In this document: in pieces, positions 1-8,385 of the stretch
Numbering within the stretch: the stretch's first letter is position 1
Layout of the letters: each line of letters begins with the position of its first letter
Assembly: GCF_009183415.1 (NCBI RefSeq)
Contig: NZ_WEHU01000003.1
Span: 1-64,000 of the forward strand
Direction of reading: 5' to 3'
DNA: 64,000 nt
DNA from: Bacillus sp. B1-b2
Lineage (GTDB): Bacteria; Bacillota; Bacilli; Bacillales; Cytobacillaceae
Program-made: the position numbers and the translations under genes
The notes under the pieces: generated by a model
The model's input: only the letters and a program-made list of their open reading frames with translations
Database searches by the model: none
Told to the model about the DNA's origin: nothing

Positions 1-457
1 GAAGCTTTACACCTGACTTAGTTTTGCGAAATTTTGCCCACTTGTGATTGTTCAAGTTCAATGGTAAGGTACTTGAATCAATGATTTTCAGTGGTGTTGT
101 CGTTATTTGTCTTCTTTGAAAATCAGTCTTTGTGTGAATTTGTGCTACTAAATCAAGAAAAATGGTTTGAAAGAACTCGGTCGGCACCTGGTTTAATCGT
201 CTTCCCAACTGAGAAAAGCTGATGGAATCAAGATTCGTTGTGTTCTGTAATTCTTCTGAAAAAATACAATCACTTAATGCACGTAAACTCTCTGTTTCAT
301 GGAGTTGCGCGTACAATAATAATTTCATAAACGAGGTCATGTGAAGCTTCTTTGTATAGTAATTTAATTGATAGTTTTTCACTTGTTCTTCAAATAAATC
401 GGTAGAAATCGGTGAAAACCATTGTTCAAATGATGTTTTTCGTGTAATCTTATCCAT
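1..457 (-). mobile_element. IS4-family transposase, N-terminal part (runs off window)
   Basis: An open frame starts at an ATG and continues past the left edge, giving about 152 residues. It begins MDKITRKTSFEQWFSPI and later reads IIDSSTLPLNL followed by HKWAKFRKTKSGVKL. The Asp of IIDSST fits the first catalytic Asp of DDE transposases of the IS4 family, and the whole stretch resembles IS4Bsu1-type enzymes as I remember them. The enzyme would cut and paste its own element. The rest of the catalytic core lies outside the window, so intactness cannot be judged. I could not identify the terminal inverted repeat; the element should end in the non-coding stretch between this start and about 550. 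Confidence 0.85.
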
Positions 458-586
458 GCGAGGATCCTTTATATTGGATTTGGATAGGTTACTACCACCA
501 GACCATTATAAAGGATTTTTTTGTGTAATGGATAGAATGCAGAAAATTTAGATTAATTAAGTGTGATACGTTATTTTAATGCGACG

Positions 587-802
587 CTAGTGAGTAGAAT
601 TATATTTCTTATATGCTTTTACAAATGGTTTAAAACTACTTGTAGCACTACTAAATAGAACAGTATTCTTCACTCTATGTACAGTTTCTTCTACTAATTT
701 CTTCGCATCTGTTTGATTTCCAAGTAATATTAAACTATAAAGATACCATTCTTCTACATGATCACTTATCCATTTTTCTTTGTTTGCTAAACGGTGATTC
801 AT
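587..802 (-). CDS. Short protein with faint sigma-70 region 2 resemblance
   Basis: A 71-residue protein preceded by AAAGGCGG at suitable distance. Its middle (LYSLILLGNQTDAKKLVEET) has the pattern seen in region 2 of ECF sigma factors, where a helix with 'LLGN..DAEDLVQET' is common. The family is normally 160-200 residues long and this protein has no region 4, so it is either a remnant or an unrelated small helical protein. It sits downstream of the nadC-like gene but beyond that gene's terminator, so it is probably transcribed separately. The sigma relation is inference. Confidence 0.45.
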   Translation of the reverse strand: MNHRLANKEKWISDHVEEWYLYSLILLGNQTDAKKLVEETVHRVKNTVLFSSATSSFKPFVKAYKKYNSTH

Positions 803-918
803 CCACTCTCTTCCGCCTTTCTCTTTTTGCTTACTATCACCATATATTACCTATCTTAACGAAAGAAAGATGGCTTGTCATTATTTGTTAGAATTTTTCT
901 ATTATAAAAATTTTCCGT

Positions 919-952
919 AAAAAAAAGACTACTTCATCAATTTGAAGTAATC
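919..952 (-). terminator. Rho-independent terminator of the nadC-like gene
   Basis: On the minus strand a 9-bp stem (GATTACTTC / GAAGTAGTC, one G-T pair) is followed directly by eight T residues. It lies just after the stop of the nadC-like gene. Confidence 0.85.
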
Positions 953-970
953 TATTCATGTGTATTTTTA

Positions 971-1807
971 TTATTTAATGCTCCTTACCTGTAGGAAAAT
1001 ACGTATTGGTTTAGCTTGAGTCAAACCTTTTAAGGAAATATAATCCACCCCTGAATTTCGATAAGAAGCAATATCTTCTATTGAAATATGCCCTGAAGCT
1101 TCTGTTGTGACTGTTTCTGGAACGTGAACAATCCACTCTACAAGCTCTTCTGGGTTTCGGTTCATCAATTTAATAACATCTGATCCTGCCGCTAAGGCTT
1201 CTAACATTTGCTCCTTTGTATCTGCCTCTACTTCTACTTTAACCATATGTCCAACATTTTTCTTCACAGATTGAACAGCATTTGCAATTGAGCCTGCAAG
1301 AGTAATATGCGCTTTAGTAATAACGACTCCATCGGATAATCCAAAACGGTGATTATGTCCTCCACCAATCGTTACAGCGTATTGTTCCATTATTCTTAAA
1401 CCAGGGGATGTTTCACCAGCATCACAAATTTTGGTATAACCGCTATTTAATTGATCAACTGCTTCTCGAGTCTTAGTAGCAATACCACTCATGCGTTGAA
1501 CAAGCTGTAATATCACTCTTTGTCCTGACAACAAATCTCTAATATTTCCTTTTACTGTTGCAAGTTCTTGTCCTTTTTCGATAAGATCTCCATCATGAAC
1601 ATGTAGATTTATGGAAAGTGAGGGATTTAAGACAAAATATCCTGTTTTGATTATTTCCTCTCCGCAAAAAACCCCTGAATCTTCGGCAATAAAAGTTATC
1701 TCTCCCATTTGATTTTTAGAAAAAATAGCTTCTGTGGTTAAATCTTTCACACCAATATCTTCATTAAGCAGTAATTCCATTAGATTTCGCAATACTAATT
1801 GGTTCAT
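971..1807 (-). CDS. NadC-like phosphoribosyltransferase with altered active site
   Basis: 278 residues, the usual length of quinolinate phosphoribosyltransferase (NadC), which makes nicotinate mononucleotide from quinolinate and PRPP. The N-terminal open-faced sandwich and C-terminal barrel are both recognisable: LVQRMSGIAT (102-111), GGGHNHRFGL (148-157), KVEVEAD (190-196), EASGHISIEDI (236-246) and the closing VDYISLKGLT. However, the segment that is DTRKTTPG in canonical NadC reads DAGETSPG (129-136), so the Arg and Lys that bind quinolinate carboxylate and phosphate are replaced by Gly and Glu. KDNHI is TKAHI (164-168) and the usual LDN is LMN. It stands alone, with no nadA or nadB beside it. 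It may be a paralogue acting on another substrate; the family assignment is firm, the reaction is not. Confidence 0.85.
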   Translation of the reverse strand: MNQLVLRNLMELLLNEDIGVKDLTTEAIFSKNQMGEITFIAEDSGVFCGEEIIKTGYFVLNPSLSINLHVHDGDLIEKGQELATVKGNIRDLLSGQRVILQLVQRMSGIATKTREAVDQLNSGYTKICDAGETSPGLRIMEQYAVTIGGGHNHRFGLSDGVVITKAHITLAGSIANAVQSVKKNVGHMVKVEVEADTKEQMLEALAAGSDVIKLMNRNPEELVEWIVHVPETVTTEASGHISIEDIASYRNSGVDYISLKGLTQAKPIRIFLQVRSIK

Positions 1808-1941
1808 TGCCAGACTCCTTCATTGTTTAGTTTTTATTAAACAGTATCCCCTATCTATTATTTACCTATAAATCCAATGAAAAAACATGAGGATAAGGAG
1901 ACTTACTTATGTACACAGCTACATTCCTTTTTTAACTTATC

Positions 1942-1975
1942 AAAAAAGGGTATGCTCCTTTTTAGTCGCATACCC
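1942..1975 (-). terminator. Terminator of the HesB-like gene
   Basis: On the minus strand GGGTATGC pairs with GCATACCC across a 12-nt loop, followed by six T residues. It ends the transcript of the HesB-like gene just upstream of the nadC-like gene, so the two are not one operon. Confidence 0.85.
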
Positions 1976-1981
1976 TATTCC

Positions 1982-2302
1982 TTACTTATTTGCTTTTTGT
2001 TTTACTTCTAAATGATAAGAGTATATTTCACTAGGACCAATGATGCGGAATCCTTTACCCTGAACATAATCAAACTTCAAATCTTCATTGATATGTTTTA
2101 TAGTTAATGGATCAAGGTAAATAGTTAGTCCGTTATCCTCAAATTTTGTATCTTCTTCATTCGGGAAGTCTACAGCTAAGTCAAAATTATATACATAGCT
2201 ACAACCTCCACTAAATATTGTACTTAATCGGTACCCAGCTCCTTTTGGAACTTCATATTGAAGAAATTTATCCTTTGCTGCATTTGTAATTGTTACCTTC
2301 AT
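1982..2302 (-). CDS. HesB/IscA-like iron-sulfur biosynthesis domain protein
   Basis: 106 residues, the length of A-type iron-sulfur scaffold or carrier proteins. The start MKVTITNAAKDKF and the segment FSGGCSYVYNFDL match the HesB-like fold. Classic IscA has three conserved cysteines; only the first (C34 in SGGCS) is present, and the C-terminal CGC motif is missing. This matches the YqkB-like branch in Bacillus, whose role is not established. It is monocistronic: it has its own terminator and a 275-bp gap upstream to argS. Family assignment is from motif and length; cluster binding by a single Cys is uncertain. Confidence 0.75.
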   Translation of the reverse strand: MKVTITNAAKDKFLQYEVPKGAGYRLSTIFSGGCSYVYNFDLAVDFPNEEDTKFEDNGLTIYLDPLTIKHINEDLKFDYVQGKGFRIIGPSEIYSYHLEVKQKANK

Positions 2303-2577
2303 GCCTGTTCATCCCCTGTATACAAGTTAATTCTTTATACTATTCACTTCATTCATTGAGATTAAACCTTAACTAATAATATTAGAATAATCATTTTCAA
2401 ATGAAAGTGCAAAGCTCCAGCTTATAAGACTGGAAGATAAAAATAAAAAAACTTTAGAAACATACTTTCTAATGATTACAATATTTCTTCAAAATATACA
2501 GTTTGCCTTAACAGTTTATGAATACCAGTTTTTTGCAATATCACCATTCTGATCCTTCTATAAAAAGAACAGCTTAT

Positions 2578-4260
2578 TTACATTTCACTTGGAGCATTTA
2601 TACCAAGTAATCTTAACCCTTCTTTTAAAACAATCGTTACTGCATATACTGTCATTAGTCTTGCTTGTTTTTCTTTTACATTATCTAATATTCTTACTTG
2701 TGCATAATATTTATTGAATACTTTTGCTAAATCAAGCAAATATTTTGCGATTAAAGATGGATCATACATTTCCATGGCTTTATTCACATACTCTGGAAAT
2801 TCCCTTAATGCTTTAACTATTTGGAAACTCTCTATATCCCATATTAATGAAGGAGAGTCATCTGTTTCAACAAAATTGCCTTTGCGCAGTAAGGAACAAG
2901 CTCTTGCATGTGTATATTGAATATAAGGTCCTGTTTCTCCTTCAAACTTCAACATATCTTCTAATGAAAACTCCACATCATTTGAGCGGTAATTTTTCAA
3001 ATCATGAAATAGGACTGCTCCTACTCCCACTTGTTTTGCTATCTCTTCTTTGTTAGGTAAATTAGGATTCTTTTGCTCTATATTTTGTTTGGCCATTGCA
3101 ATAGCTTCATCTAGAACCTCTTCTAGTAATACTACTTTTCCTTTTCTTGTAGACATTTTCTTTCCATCTTTTAGCATCATTCCAAATGGAATATGTGCCA
3201 TTCCTTCTGCCCAATTGTATCCCATTTTTTGTAACACCTGAAAAAGCTGTTTAAAATGAAGGGTTTGTTCATTCCCCACCACATAAAGACTTTTAACAAA
3301 TTGATAATTTTCTTGCCGATAAATGGCAGCTGCTAAGTCACGCGTAGCATATAGTGTGGAACCATCTCTTTTTTTGATTAAACAAGGAGGAAATTCTTCT
3401 AATTCAACTACTTTTGCACCATCTGATTCTACTAGTAATTGTTTGTCTTCTAGAAGTTCCACTACCTTATTCATTTTATCATTGTAAAATGCCTCACCGT
3501 GATCCGAGTCAAATGTTATTCCTAATAGTGTATAAATCTTTTGGAATTCCTTTAGAGATTCTGTGCGGAACCAATCCCATAATTGAAGGGCTTCTTCGTT
3601 TCCATCTTCTAAATATTTGAACCACTTTCTTCCTTCATCATTTAAAGCTGGATCTAGCTCGGCTCTTTCATGAAATAATACATATAGCTTAAGCAGTTCT
3701 TTAATTGGGTTTTCTTTAACCTTTTCTTCCTCTCCCCATAGTCGATAAGCTACTATTAGCTTTCCAAATTGAGTACCCCAATCACCGAGATGATTAATTC
3801 TAAATGGAGTATAACCATTTTTTTCTGCAATATGTGCAATAGCATTGCCAATAACCGTTGATCGTAAATGTCCCATTGAAAATGGTTTAGCAATATTAGG
3901 AGAGGATAAATCGATGGTTATCACACCATTACCAGTTTGAACATTTCCATAATCAGACTTTTTCTCCACTATCTCGCTAAGAACCTCCGAAATCAATTTT
4001 TCTTTATGAAAATACAGGTTAACATAACCCCCGACCACTTCTACTTTTTCAATATGTGGAGATTGTATTCTTTTTGCTAAGTCCTCTGCAATCTTTTGTG
4101 GTGCCATTCGTAATTGTTTAGCAAGGGAAAAACATGGGAAGGCTACATCTCCTAAATGCTCGTGTTTTGGCTTTTCTAATAGTAATTCTATTTCAGTTAA
4201 ACTTATATCGATGGGCAGTTGATTCTTCATACTTTCAGCTATTTCCTTTTTCCAATTCAT
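2578..4260 (-). CDS. argS: Arginyl-tRNA synthetase
   Basis: 560 residues, a class I aminoacyl-tRNA synthetase that charges tRNA-Arg in the cytosol. Seen in order: the N-terminal Add-1 domain, the signature SSPNIAKPFSMGHLRS with the HIGH-like MGH, the KMSTRKG loop (KMSKS equivalent), and the DALR-type anticodon-binding domain at the C-terminus (ALREFPEYVNKAMEMY onward). A GTG lies one codon further upstream, but GAAAGGAG sits 8 nt before the ATG chosen here and only 5 nt before the GTG, so the ATG is preferred. The gene is preceded by a complete T-box leader, so its expression should rise when uncharged tRNA-Arg accumulates. Confidence 0.98.
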   Translation of the reverse strand: MNWKKEIAESMKNQLPIDISLTEIELLLEKPKHEHLGDVAFPCFSLAKQLRMAPQKIAEDLAKRIQSPHIEKVEVVGGYVNLYFHKEKLISEVLSEIVEKKSDYGNVQTGNGVITIDLSSPNIAKPFSMGHLRSTVIGNAIAHIAEKNGYTPFRINHLGDWGTQFGKLIVAYRLWGEEEKVKENPIKELLKLYVLFHERAELDPALNDEGRKWFKYLEDGNEEALQLWDWFRTESLKEFQKIYTLLGITFDSDHGEAFYNDKMNKVVELLEDKQLLVESDGAKVVELEEFPPCLIKKRDGSTLYATRDLAAAIYRQENYQFVKSLYVVGNEQTLHFKQLFQVLQKMGYNWAEGMAHIPFGMMLKDGKKMSTRKGKVVLLEEVLDEAIAMAKQNIEQKNPNLPNKEEIAKQVGVGAVLFHDLKNYRSNDVEFSLEDMLKFEGETGPYIQYTHARACSLLRKGNFVETDDSPSLIWDIESFQIVKALREFPEYVNKAMEMYDPSLIAKYLLDLAKVFNKYYAQVRILDNVKEKQARLMTVYAVTIVLKEGLRLLGINAPSEM

Positions 4261-4281
4261 CACTCATTCTCCTTTCAAAAT

Positions 4282-4526
4282 AAAAAAAGCCCTCACCTCT
4301 TCTAATTGAAAGAGGCGAGAGCTTATTATCCCGCGGTACCACTCTAATTGTTATGTATCATAACCACTTAATAAACTGATAACGGCAGTAACCGGTTACT
4401 CCTAATGAATTTCAGAATAACATCTCCAAAGTGCGTTTCTCCAATATTTCTGCATTAGGCTCTCACCAACCCTAATTCGCTTTAACAGTTGTTATTAGAT
4501 ACTCTCTTTATCGTCGATTTTCATTT
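4282..4526 (-). promoter_or_regulatory. T-box leader of argS
   Basis: The minus strand carries the T-box core AGAGTGGTACCGCGG (plus positions 4331-4345), followed by a terminator hairpin whose stem is built from CTCTCGCCTCTTTC and GAAGAGGTGAGGG, with a T7 tract. Upstream lies a long stem I with an AGAGAGTA segment near its base. In the bulge before CACTTTGGAG the sequence GAAACGCAC places CGC (4433-4435) as the likely specifier codon, which is an arginine codon and agrees with the downstream gene. Binding of uncharged tRNA is expected to favour the antiterminator. Confidence 0.93.
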
Positions 4527-4532
4527 TTTCTT

Positions 4533-4561
4533 ATTATACCTATAGATCTTTATAATTGCCA
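4533..4561 (-). promoter_or_regulatory. Promoter of the argS T-box transcript
   Basis: A perfect TATAAT (4533-4538) lies 17 bp from TGGCAA (4556-4561) on the minus strand, just upstream of stem I of the T-box. The -35 matches the vegetative consensus only partly. Confidence 0.6.
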
Positions 4562-4633
4562 CTATTTCTTGAAAAAATTAGGATGTTGCTTCATTCCTTT
4601 TCTTTACATATAGTATCAAAAAGGAGGTGAATA

Positions 4634-4933
4634 ATGATGAATATTGGACGAAGAGTTACTAGGGCACATGTTGTTGTTCCTCCAGTTATGGTAGGTGCAC
4701 CAGTATTCGGTCATGGAGCAATAGGAGTAGGTGCAGTTCCCTTAGGTTCTCTTTCAGCAGCTTCCAGTTATACTGCAGGAAATCCAATAACCATGAACCC
4801 TTTTCAGCATAATCCACAAACAGGTTCTTACCAGCCTTTCAGTCAACCAATAAATAATCCCTACACACTTCCTTTTCCAGCAAAAAATAATTTTCCACCA
4901 ATTCCAACATACGGGTATCATCCTTATTATTAA
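4634..4933 (+). CDS. Small Gly/Pro/Asn/Tyr-rich protein, possible spore coat type
   Basis: 99 residues after an excellent ribosome binding site (AAAAAGGAGGTG). The N-terminal half is rich in Val, Gly and Ala (VVVPPVMVGAPVFGHG); the second half is rich in Pro, Asn, Gln and Tyr (NPFQHNPQTGSY, YGYHPYY). There is no signal peptide or membrane segment. Composition of this kind is common among spore coat and crust proteins of Bacillus, but I do not recognise a named family, so the coat role is inference. It is divergently transcribed from argS. Confidence 0.65.
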   Translation: MMNIGRRVTRAHVVVPPVMVGAPVFGHGAIGVGAVPLGSLSAASSYTAGNPITMNPFQHNPQTGSYQPFSQPINNPYTLPFPAKNNFPPIPTYGYHPYY

Positions 4934-5080
4934 AGAAGAAAATTCTACAGAATAAAGACGACTCGTGAGGATGTGGTTTTTTCTGTGTCTAACAGCCTTT
5001 ATTAATAATCAAACCCTTAAGAGCTACTAAAGGATTCGCTTTTATCAGTTGGAGAATTAGATGAAGGACCAGATCAGAGA

Positions 5081-5104
5081 AATAACCGGAGATAATCCCC
5101 TTAT
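5081..5104. repeat. Dispersed extragenic repeat, isolated copy
   Basis: AATAACCGGAGATAATCCCC is a single copy of the CCGG/AATAAG-type module found in clusters near 9.7 kb and 21.2 kb. It lies in a stretch without a convincing gene (4934-5230). Confidence 0.55.
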
Positions 5105-5230
5105 ATTTCTGTAAATTTGATGATAAGCCAACAACAATTATTTTGACACGATAGAGAAGTTTTCCCTTCTTCGCTGTAAGGTTTTGGGAAACCAAGGGAT
5201 TAGACCAGTGTTTTCTTTTATATAAAATGA

Positions 5231-5252
5231 GCTCTAAGTTTTCACTTAGAGC
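5231..5252 (-). terminator. Terminator of the Ser/Thr-rich membrane protein gene
   Basis: GCTCTAAGT pairs perfectly with ACTTAGAGC around a 4-nt loop, immediately after the stop codon of the minus-strand gene. The T tract (CATTTTATA) is weak. Confidence 0.7.
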
Positions 5253-5265
5253 CACTTTCATCCTC

Positions 5266-5709
5266 TTAATTTTCCACTATATTAGAAGGATTGTCTTTTT
5301 TTCTCCAAGTAAGAAATGTTATTACTAAGCCACCTAGAGAAACGATGATGCCTGCAATATATCCTACTAAGCTAGCAGTACTACTCTCTGGACTTGTATT
5401 TCCATTCATATTTCCAGGGAATTCTCCATTCATTCCATTTGGAGGTGTCATCTGATTCTGTCCTTCTGTTGAAGTAGTAGTATCTTCTGAAGAGCTATCC
5501 GTTGTCGTACTGCTATCACTACTACTTTCTGTATCAGTTGAGCTTTGTGAACTGCTGCTAGTACTTCCTTGCATAGTAGGCGGTTGCCCCGTCATTTCCA
5601 TTCTTTGACTTGGTTCCTCTGTATTAAAATTAGATACTACTCCTATTGTAGATTGTGCTAGCAAGAAAACCATTGCTATTGTACTAATTAAATATTGTAA
5701 TTTCTTCAT
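5266..5709 (-). CDS. Secreted/anchored Ser/Thr-rich low-complexity protein
   Basis: 147 residues. An N-terminal hydrophobic signal segment (about 5-25) is followed by a long region made almost wholly of Ser, Thr, Asp and Glu (about 49-85), a Met/Pro/Gly/Asn-rich linker (NGMNGEFPGNMNGN), and a C-terminal membrane helix (about 113-135) ending in a basic WRKKDN stop-transfer. This predicts an extracytoplasmic linker protein anchored in the membrane. AGGAGAG precedes the ATG. Upstream are two 11-bp direct repeats containing TTAAG that also occur before the response regulator gene at 13.1 kb, so that two-component system may control it. No named family recognised. Confidence 0.75.
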   Translation of the reverse strand: MKKLQYLISTIAMVFLLAQSTIGVVSNFNTEEPSQRMEMTGQPPTMQGSTSSSSQSSTDTESSSDSSTTTDSSSEDTTTSTEGQNQMTPPNGMNGEFPGNMNGNTSPESSTASLVGYIAGIIVSLGGLVITFLTWRKKDNPSNIVEN

Positions 5710-5742
5710 GTTAATCTCTCCTATCTATAATGTATTTTTATT

Positions 5743-5774
5743 ATGATAGGATTAGCTTAACTTTTTCTTAACTT
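5743..5774 (-). promoter_or_regulatory. TTAAG direct repeats and -10 before the Ser/Thr-rich protein gene
   Basis: Read on the plus strand, TAGCTTAACTT (5753-5763) and TTTCTTAACTT (5764-5774) stand in exact 11-bp register. A TATCAT -10 candidate (5743-5748) is 4 bp closer to the gene, so the repeats would occupy the -35 region, as OmpR-family activators do. The same repeat in the same orientation precedes the response regulator gene. Confidence 0.5.
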
Positions 5775-5812
5775 TTTCTCTCTTTATAAAAAAATATAAA
5801 ATATTTAGATTT

Positions 5813-6661
5813 TTATTTTATTGGTATCCAAATTTCTGAGTAGTAGTTTTCATTAGTTGGATTTCCCATGGAATAGAACTCAAATGATATATTTCCAGAT
5901 TGTTGGTAGTTGTTGGTTGGCAGCCACTCAGAATATATTTGTTTCCAAACTTTTTGCATGCTATGCGGCATTGGACCATGCACTTCAAAGATCGCCCATT
6001 TCGTACTAGGTATTTCCATCCTTTGATAGAGATGATTACTAGATTTCGTGCTAGAAACAGCTACCCAGTAATCCATGTCATCTTTTTTATCCACACAAAC
6101 TCCTAGAATTCCTTTTAGCTCGCCGTTATTCCACGTAATCAAATCATCTGTCGTACCATTGCTATTTACTTCCTCCCAAAGCTTAGGAATTTCCCGTAAA
6201 TTTTCATCCTCCTTAAAGGAGTAACTACGCTTAATACCAATTATAGAAAATCCTTCTTTCTCCACCATTCTTACTTTCATCGGCTCTGCTCCTTTCAATT
6301 GGACTTGAATGACTAGCGGATTATATACTTGCAGACTGCCAATTCCTTTCCTAGTATCACTAGGTGTCACACCATGCTGCTTTCGATAAGCTTTTGTGAA
6401 TGCTTCAGGAGTTTCATATCCATATTTAAATGCTATTTCAATGATTTTCTCCTTTCCATGTAATAAATCATTACCAGCTAACGTTAAGCGCCTTCTTCTA
6501 ATATACTCTCCTAAAGTAACATCTGTTAGAATAGCAAATGTTCGTTGAAAGTGAAAAGAAGAAACATTTGCTTTTCTTGCAATTTCTTCTGTCTCAAGCT
6601 CTTTCGTGAGATTACTTTCTATAAAGGAAAGTGCCTGCTGTAATCCTTCTAGCCAAGTCAT
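5813..6661 (-). CDS. AraC-family regulator with GyrI-like effector domain
   Basis: 282 residues. The N-terminal 100 residues form the double helix-turn-helix DNA-binding domain (IARKANVSSFHFQRTF, then IIEIAFKYGYETPEAFTKAYR, the typical AraC signature). Residues about 120-282 match the GyrI/Rob-type small-molecule binding domain (KVRMVEKEGFSIIGIKRSYSF; WAIFEVHGPMP; YYSEIWIPIK at the end). Such proteins sense drugs or other amphipathic ligands and activate transport or detoxification genes. No clear target lies next to it; the neighbours on both sides have their own signals. Confidence 0.93.
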   Translation of the reverse strand: MTWLEGLQQALSFIESNLTKELETEEIARKANVSSFHFQRTFAILTDVTLGEYIRRRRLTLAGNDLLHGKEKIIEIAFKYGYETPEAFTKAYRKQHGVTPSDTRKGIGSLQVYNPLVIQVQLKGAEPMKVRMVEKEGFSIIGIKRSYSFKEDENLREIPKLWEEVNSNGTTDDLITWNNGELKGILGVCVDKKDDMDYWVAVSSTKSSNHLYQRMEIPSTKWAIFEVHGPMPHSMQKVWKQIYSEWLPTNNYQQSGNISFEFYSMGNPTNENYYSEIWIPIK

Positions 6662-6896
6662 TTTATCACGTCCTTATGATTATATTACTAAATATCAACC
6701 ATGCTTCCCTGTCTTTGTATGCTCGATAATGACAAGTTTTTATATACATTTATTCCATTATAACAATAAAAGGAAGTATCAAGGCATGGATTTTCCACCT
6801 TAAATACTCCCCTTTATCCTACCTTTATCGAGAATGCGTAACTCGGAATTCCTTGTTCCCACTTTGCATAAATCATATAAACATATTTCCCTTGTT

Positions 6897-7271
6897 TTAT
6901 TGTGGTGCATATATACGATTACTTTCTACGATAACCATTTCTTCTTCCCCATCTTCATAGACTTCTGCTACTTTTAATGATCCTTGACATGGTTTTTTAT
7001 TAAAGTCTATCGTAATAGCAGCATTTGGCTCTACTATCACCGTACCCATTGATAATCCTATTTCCCAACCCGATTCATAAACATAATCCACTCATGTTCC
7101 TCTAAAAGAGCCCTTCCAACAATTCGATCCTATCGCAGTTGGGATTATCATAGAATTCCAACTAACTTTTGGTTTTGGTGATTTTGATAGATAAAGAAAA
7201 TCAACAGTAATCCATATAAACAAAATATAAAATACAATTGCAAGAAACACCTTAAACATATTACTGTTCAT
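6897..7271 (-). pseudogene. Membrane-anchored small protein split by an in-frame TGA
   Basis: Two half-length frames are in the same phase and separated by one TGA (7092-7094). The first half has an N-terminal membrane helix, then SKSPKPKVSW and GSNCWKGSFRGT; the second half continues VDYVYESGWEIG and ends with a beta-rich VYEDGEEEMVIVES. In proteins of this kind the motif G-S-x-C-W ... C-V-D is usual, and the stop sits exactly where the second Cys would be. TGT or TGC to TGA is a single base change. AAGGGTGG precedes the ATG used here. It is most simply a recent nonsense mutation. The motif comparison is from memory; no family name is offered. Confidence 0.6.
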
Positions 7272-7334
7272 TTCCACCCTTCAAGTACTCATGTAACTTA
7301 ACTTTTATTATAAAATGTTTTATTCTACAAAACC

Positions 7335-7583
7335 TTAATCACCACCACCGCCTCCTCCTCCGCAATCTCCACCACCTGAGAAATCTCCGCCTCCAAAAGA
7401 GTTTCCACAGTCATTTCCATTGTCAGAATAAGAAGCACTAGAGGATTCTCCGCCAGAATAAAAAGAACGATGATTGTGGTTAGCTCTATGACGATTACTA
7501 TACTCTTTTTTCCCATTAGAATGAGAGTTTACTAGTGCTAATACGATAATTACAGCAAAAAACAACACGAAAATGATCATCAT
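7335..7583 (-). CDS. Small membrane protein with Gly-rich tail
   Basis: 82 residues behind AAGGGGGAA. One N-terminal membrane helix (about 2-18) is followed by a His/Asn/Ser-rich linker and a C-terminal Gly/Asp/Cys run (FGGGDFSGGGDCGGGG). Tails of this kind (FSGGGDFGGGG) occur at the end of several small Bacillus membrane proteins of unknown role. Two Cys in the tail could form a disulfide if it is extracytoplasmic. No function is assigned. Confidence 0.65.
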   Translation of the reverse strand: MMIIFVLFFAVIIVLALVNSHSNGKKEYSNRHRANHNHRSFYSGGESSSASYSDNGNDCGNSFGGGDFSGGGDCGGGGGGGD

Positions 7584-7662
7584 AACTATTCCCCCTTACA
7601 TTTTTTGTTAACTGTATTACGAAGAATGTTAGATAAAGTTTCATGATTTTGAATATTAAGCA

Positions 7663-7694
7663 GAAAAAAAGCCGAAAAAGGTATTCTTTTTCGA
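7663..7694 (-). terminator. Terminator of the TVP38-family gene
   Basis: On the minus strand CGAAAAAG pairs with CTTTTTCG across a 5-nt loop and is followed by GCTTTTTTTC. Confidence 0.85.
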
Positions 7695-7704
7695 CTAACT
7701 CTTT

Positions 7705-8385
7705 TTAAAAGGGGTTCTTCGCTTTTATTTTTTTTACTAAGCCTGGATTTTTTTTACTTATGAAAAAGAGTATTGCAGTTACAATGACAATAATTACTAT
7801 TAAAGAAATGGGATTTATATTGGTGGAAAACACACCGAATGGGATTAAACAGAGAATAAAAAAGTAAACAAAGTTTCCGATCGCTGTACCGATCGTAAAT
7901 GGGCGAATAGAAATATTACTAATCCCTGCCATTATATTTAATATACTAGTAGGAAAAAAAGGAAATATTCTTCCGTATAGTACATAACTCATTCCCTTTT
8001 CTTCTATTCTATCTAATATTTCTTGATGCTTTTTAACCTTTGAAACTACCCAATCCTGAAACCAAAATCTCACTGCCATAAAAATAATGAGTCCAGCAAT
8101 AATACTAGAAAACCAGCTCCATAAAAAGCCATAAAGAAATCCAAAGGAATAATAATTCAATGTAATAACTAAAATTAATGGAATTATAGTAAAACTATTC
8201 TGCACAATCATTAACAATAAGCTAATTAAAAGTGCATAAGTTATATTATCTTTAAATACAGAAGAGATTTCCTCTACTTCCCCTTTGCGGATTGCCTCAA
8301 AAATATTTGTATAATGAAAGAATAATATAAAGACTGTAATCACCACTAAGAATGTAAATGGCTTCCAAAAATGTTTAATAAGCAA
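7705..8385 (-). CDS. TVP38/TMEM64 (DedA-like) membrane protein
   Basis: 226 residues with five to six membrane helices. The signature of the SNARE-associated/DedA superfamily is present: a re-entrant loop around IVQNSFTIIPLILVITLNYYSFG (about 61-83, Pro retained) and YGRIFPFFPTSILNIMAGIS (about 137-156), with the conserved Arg and the P-x-x-P spacing. Bacterial members are linked to lipid-carrier flipping and membrane potential homeostasis; which substrate this one moves is unknown. It is monocistronic with its own terminator. Confidence 0.92.
   Translation of the reverse strand: MLIKHFWKPFTFLVVITVFILFFHYTNIFEAIRKGEVEEISSVFKDNITYALLISLLLMIVQNSFTIIPLILVITLNYYSFGFLYGFLWSWFSSIIAGLIIFMAVRFWFQDWVVSKVKKHQEILDRIEEKGMSYVLYGRIFPFFPTSILNIMAGISNISIRPFTIGTAIGNFVYFFILCLIPFGVFSTNINPISLIVIIVIVTAILFFISKKNPGLVKKIKAKNPF

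Noticed and set aside
4989..5261. 90-codon minus-strand frame
   Set aside because: Its start lies at the base of a terminator hairpin, it crosses an extragenic repeat, and it has no binding site or family marks.
7325..7516. 63-codon minus-strand frame inside the Gly-rich tail gene
   Set aside because: It overlaps the Gly-rich small membrane protein in another frame; the latter has the binding site and plausible composition.
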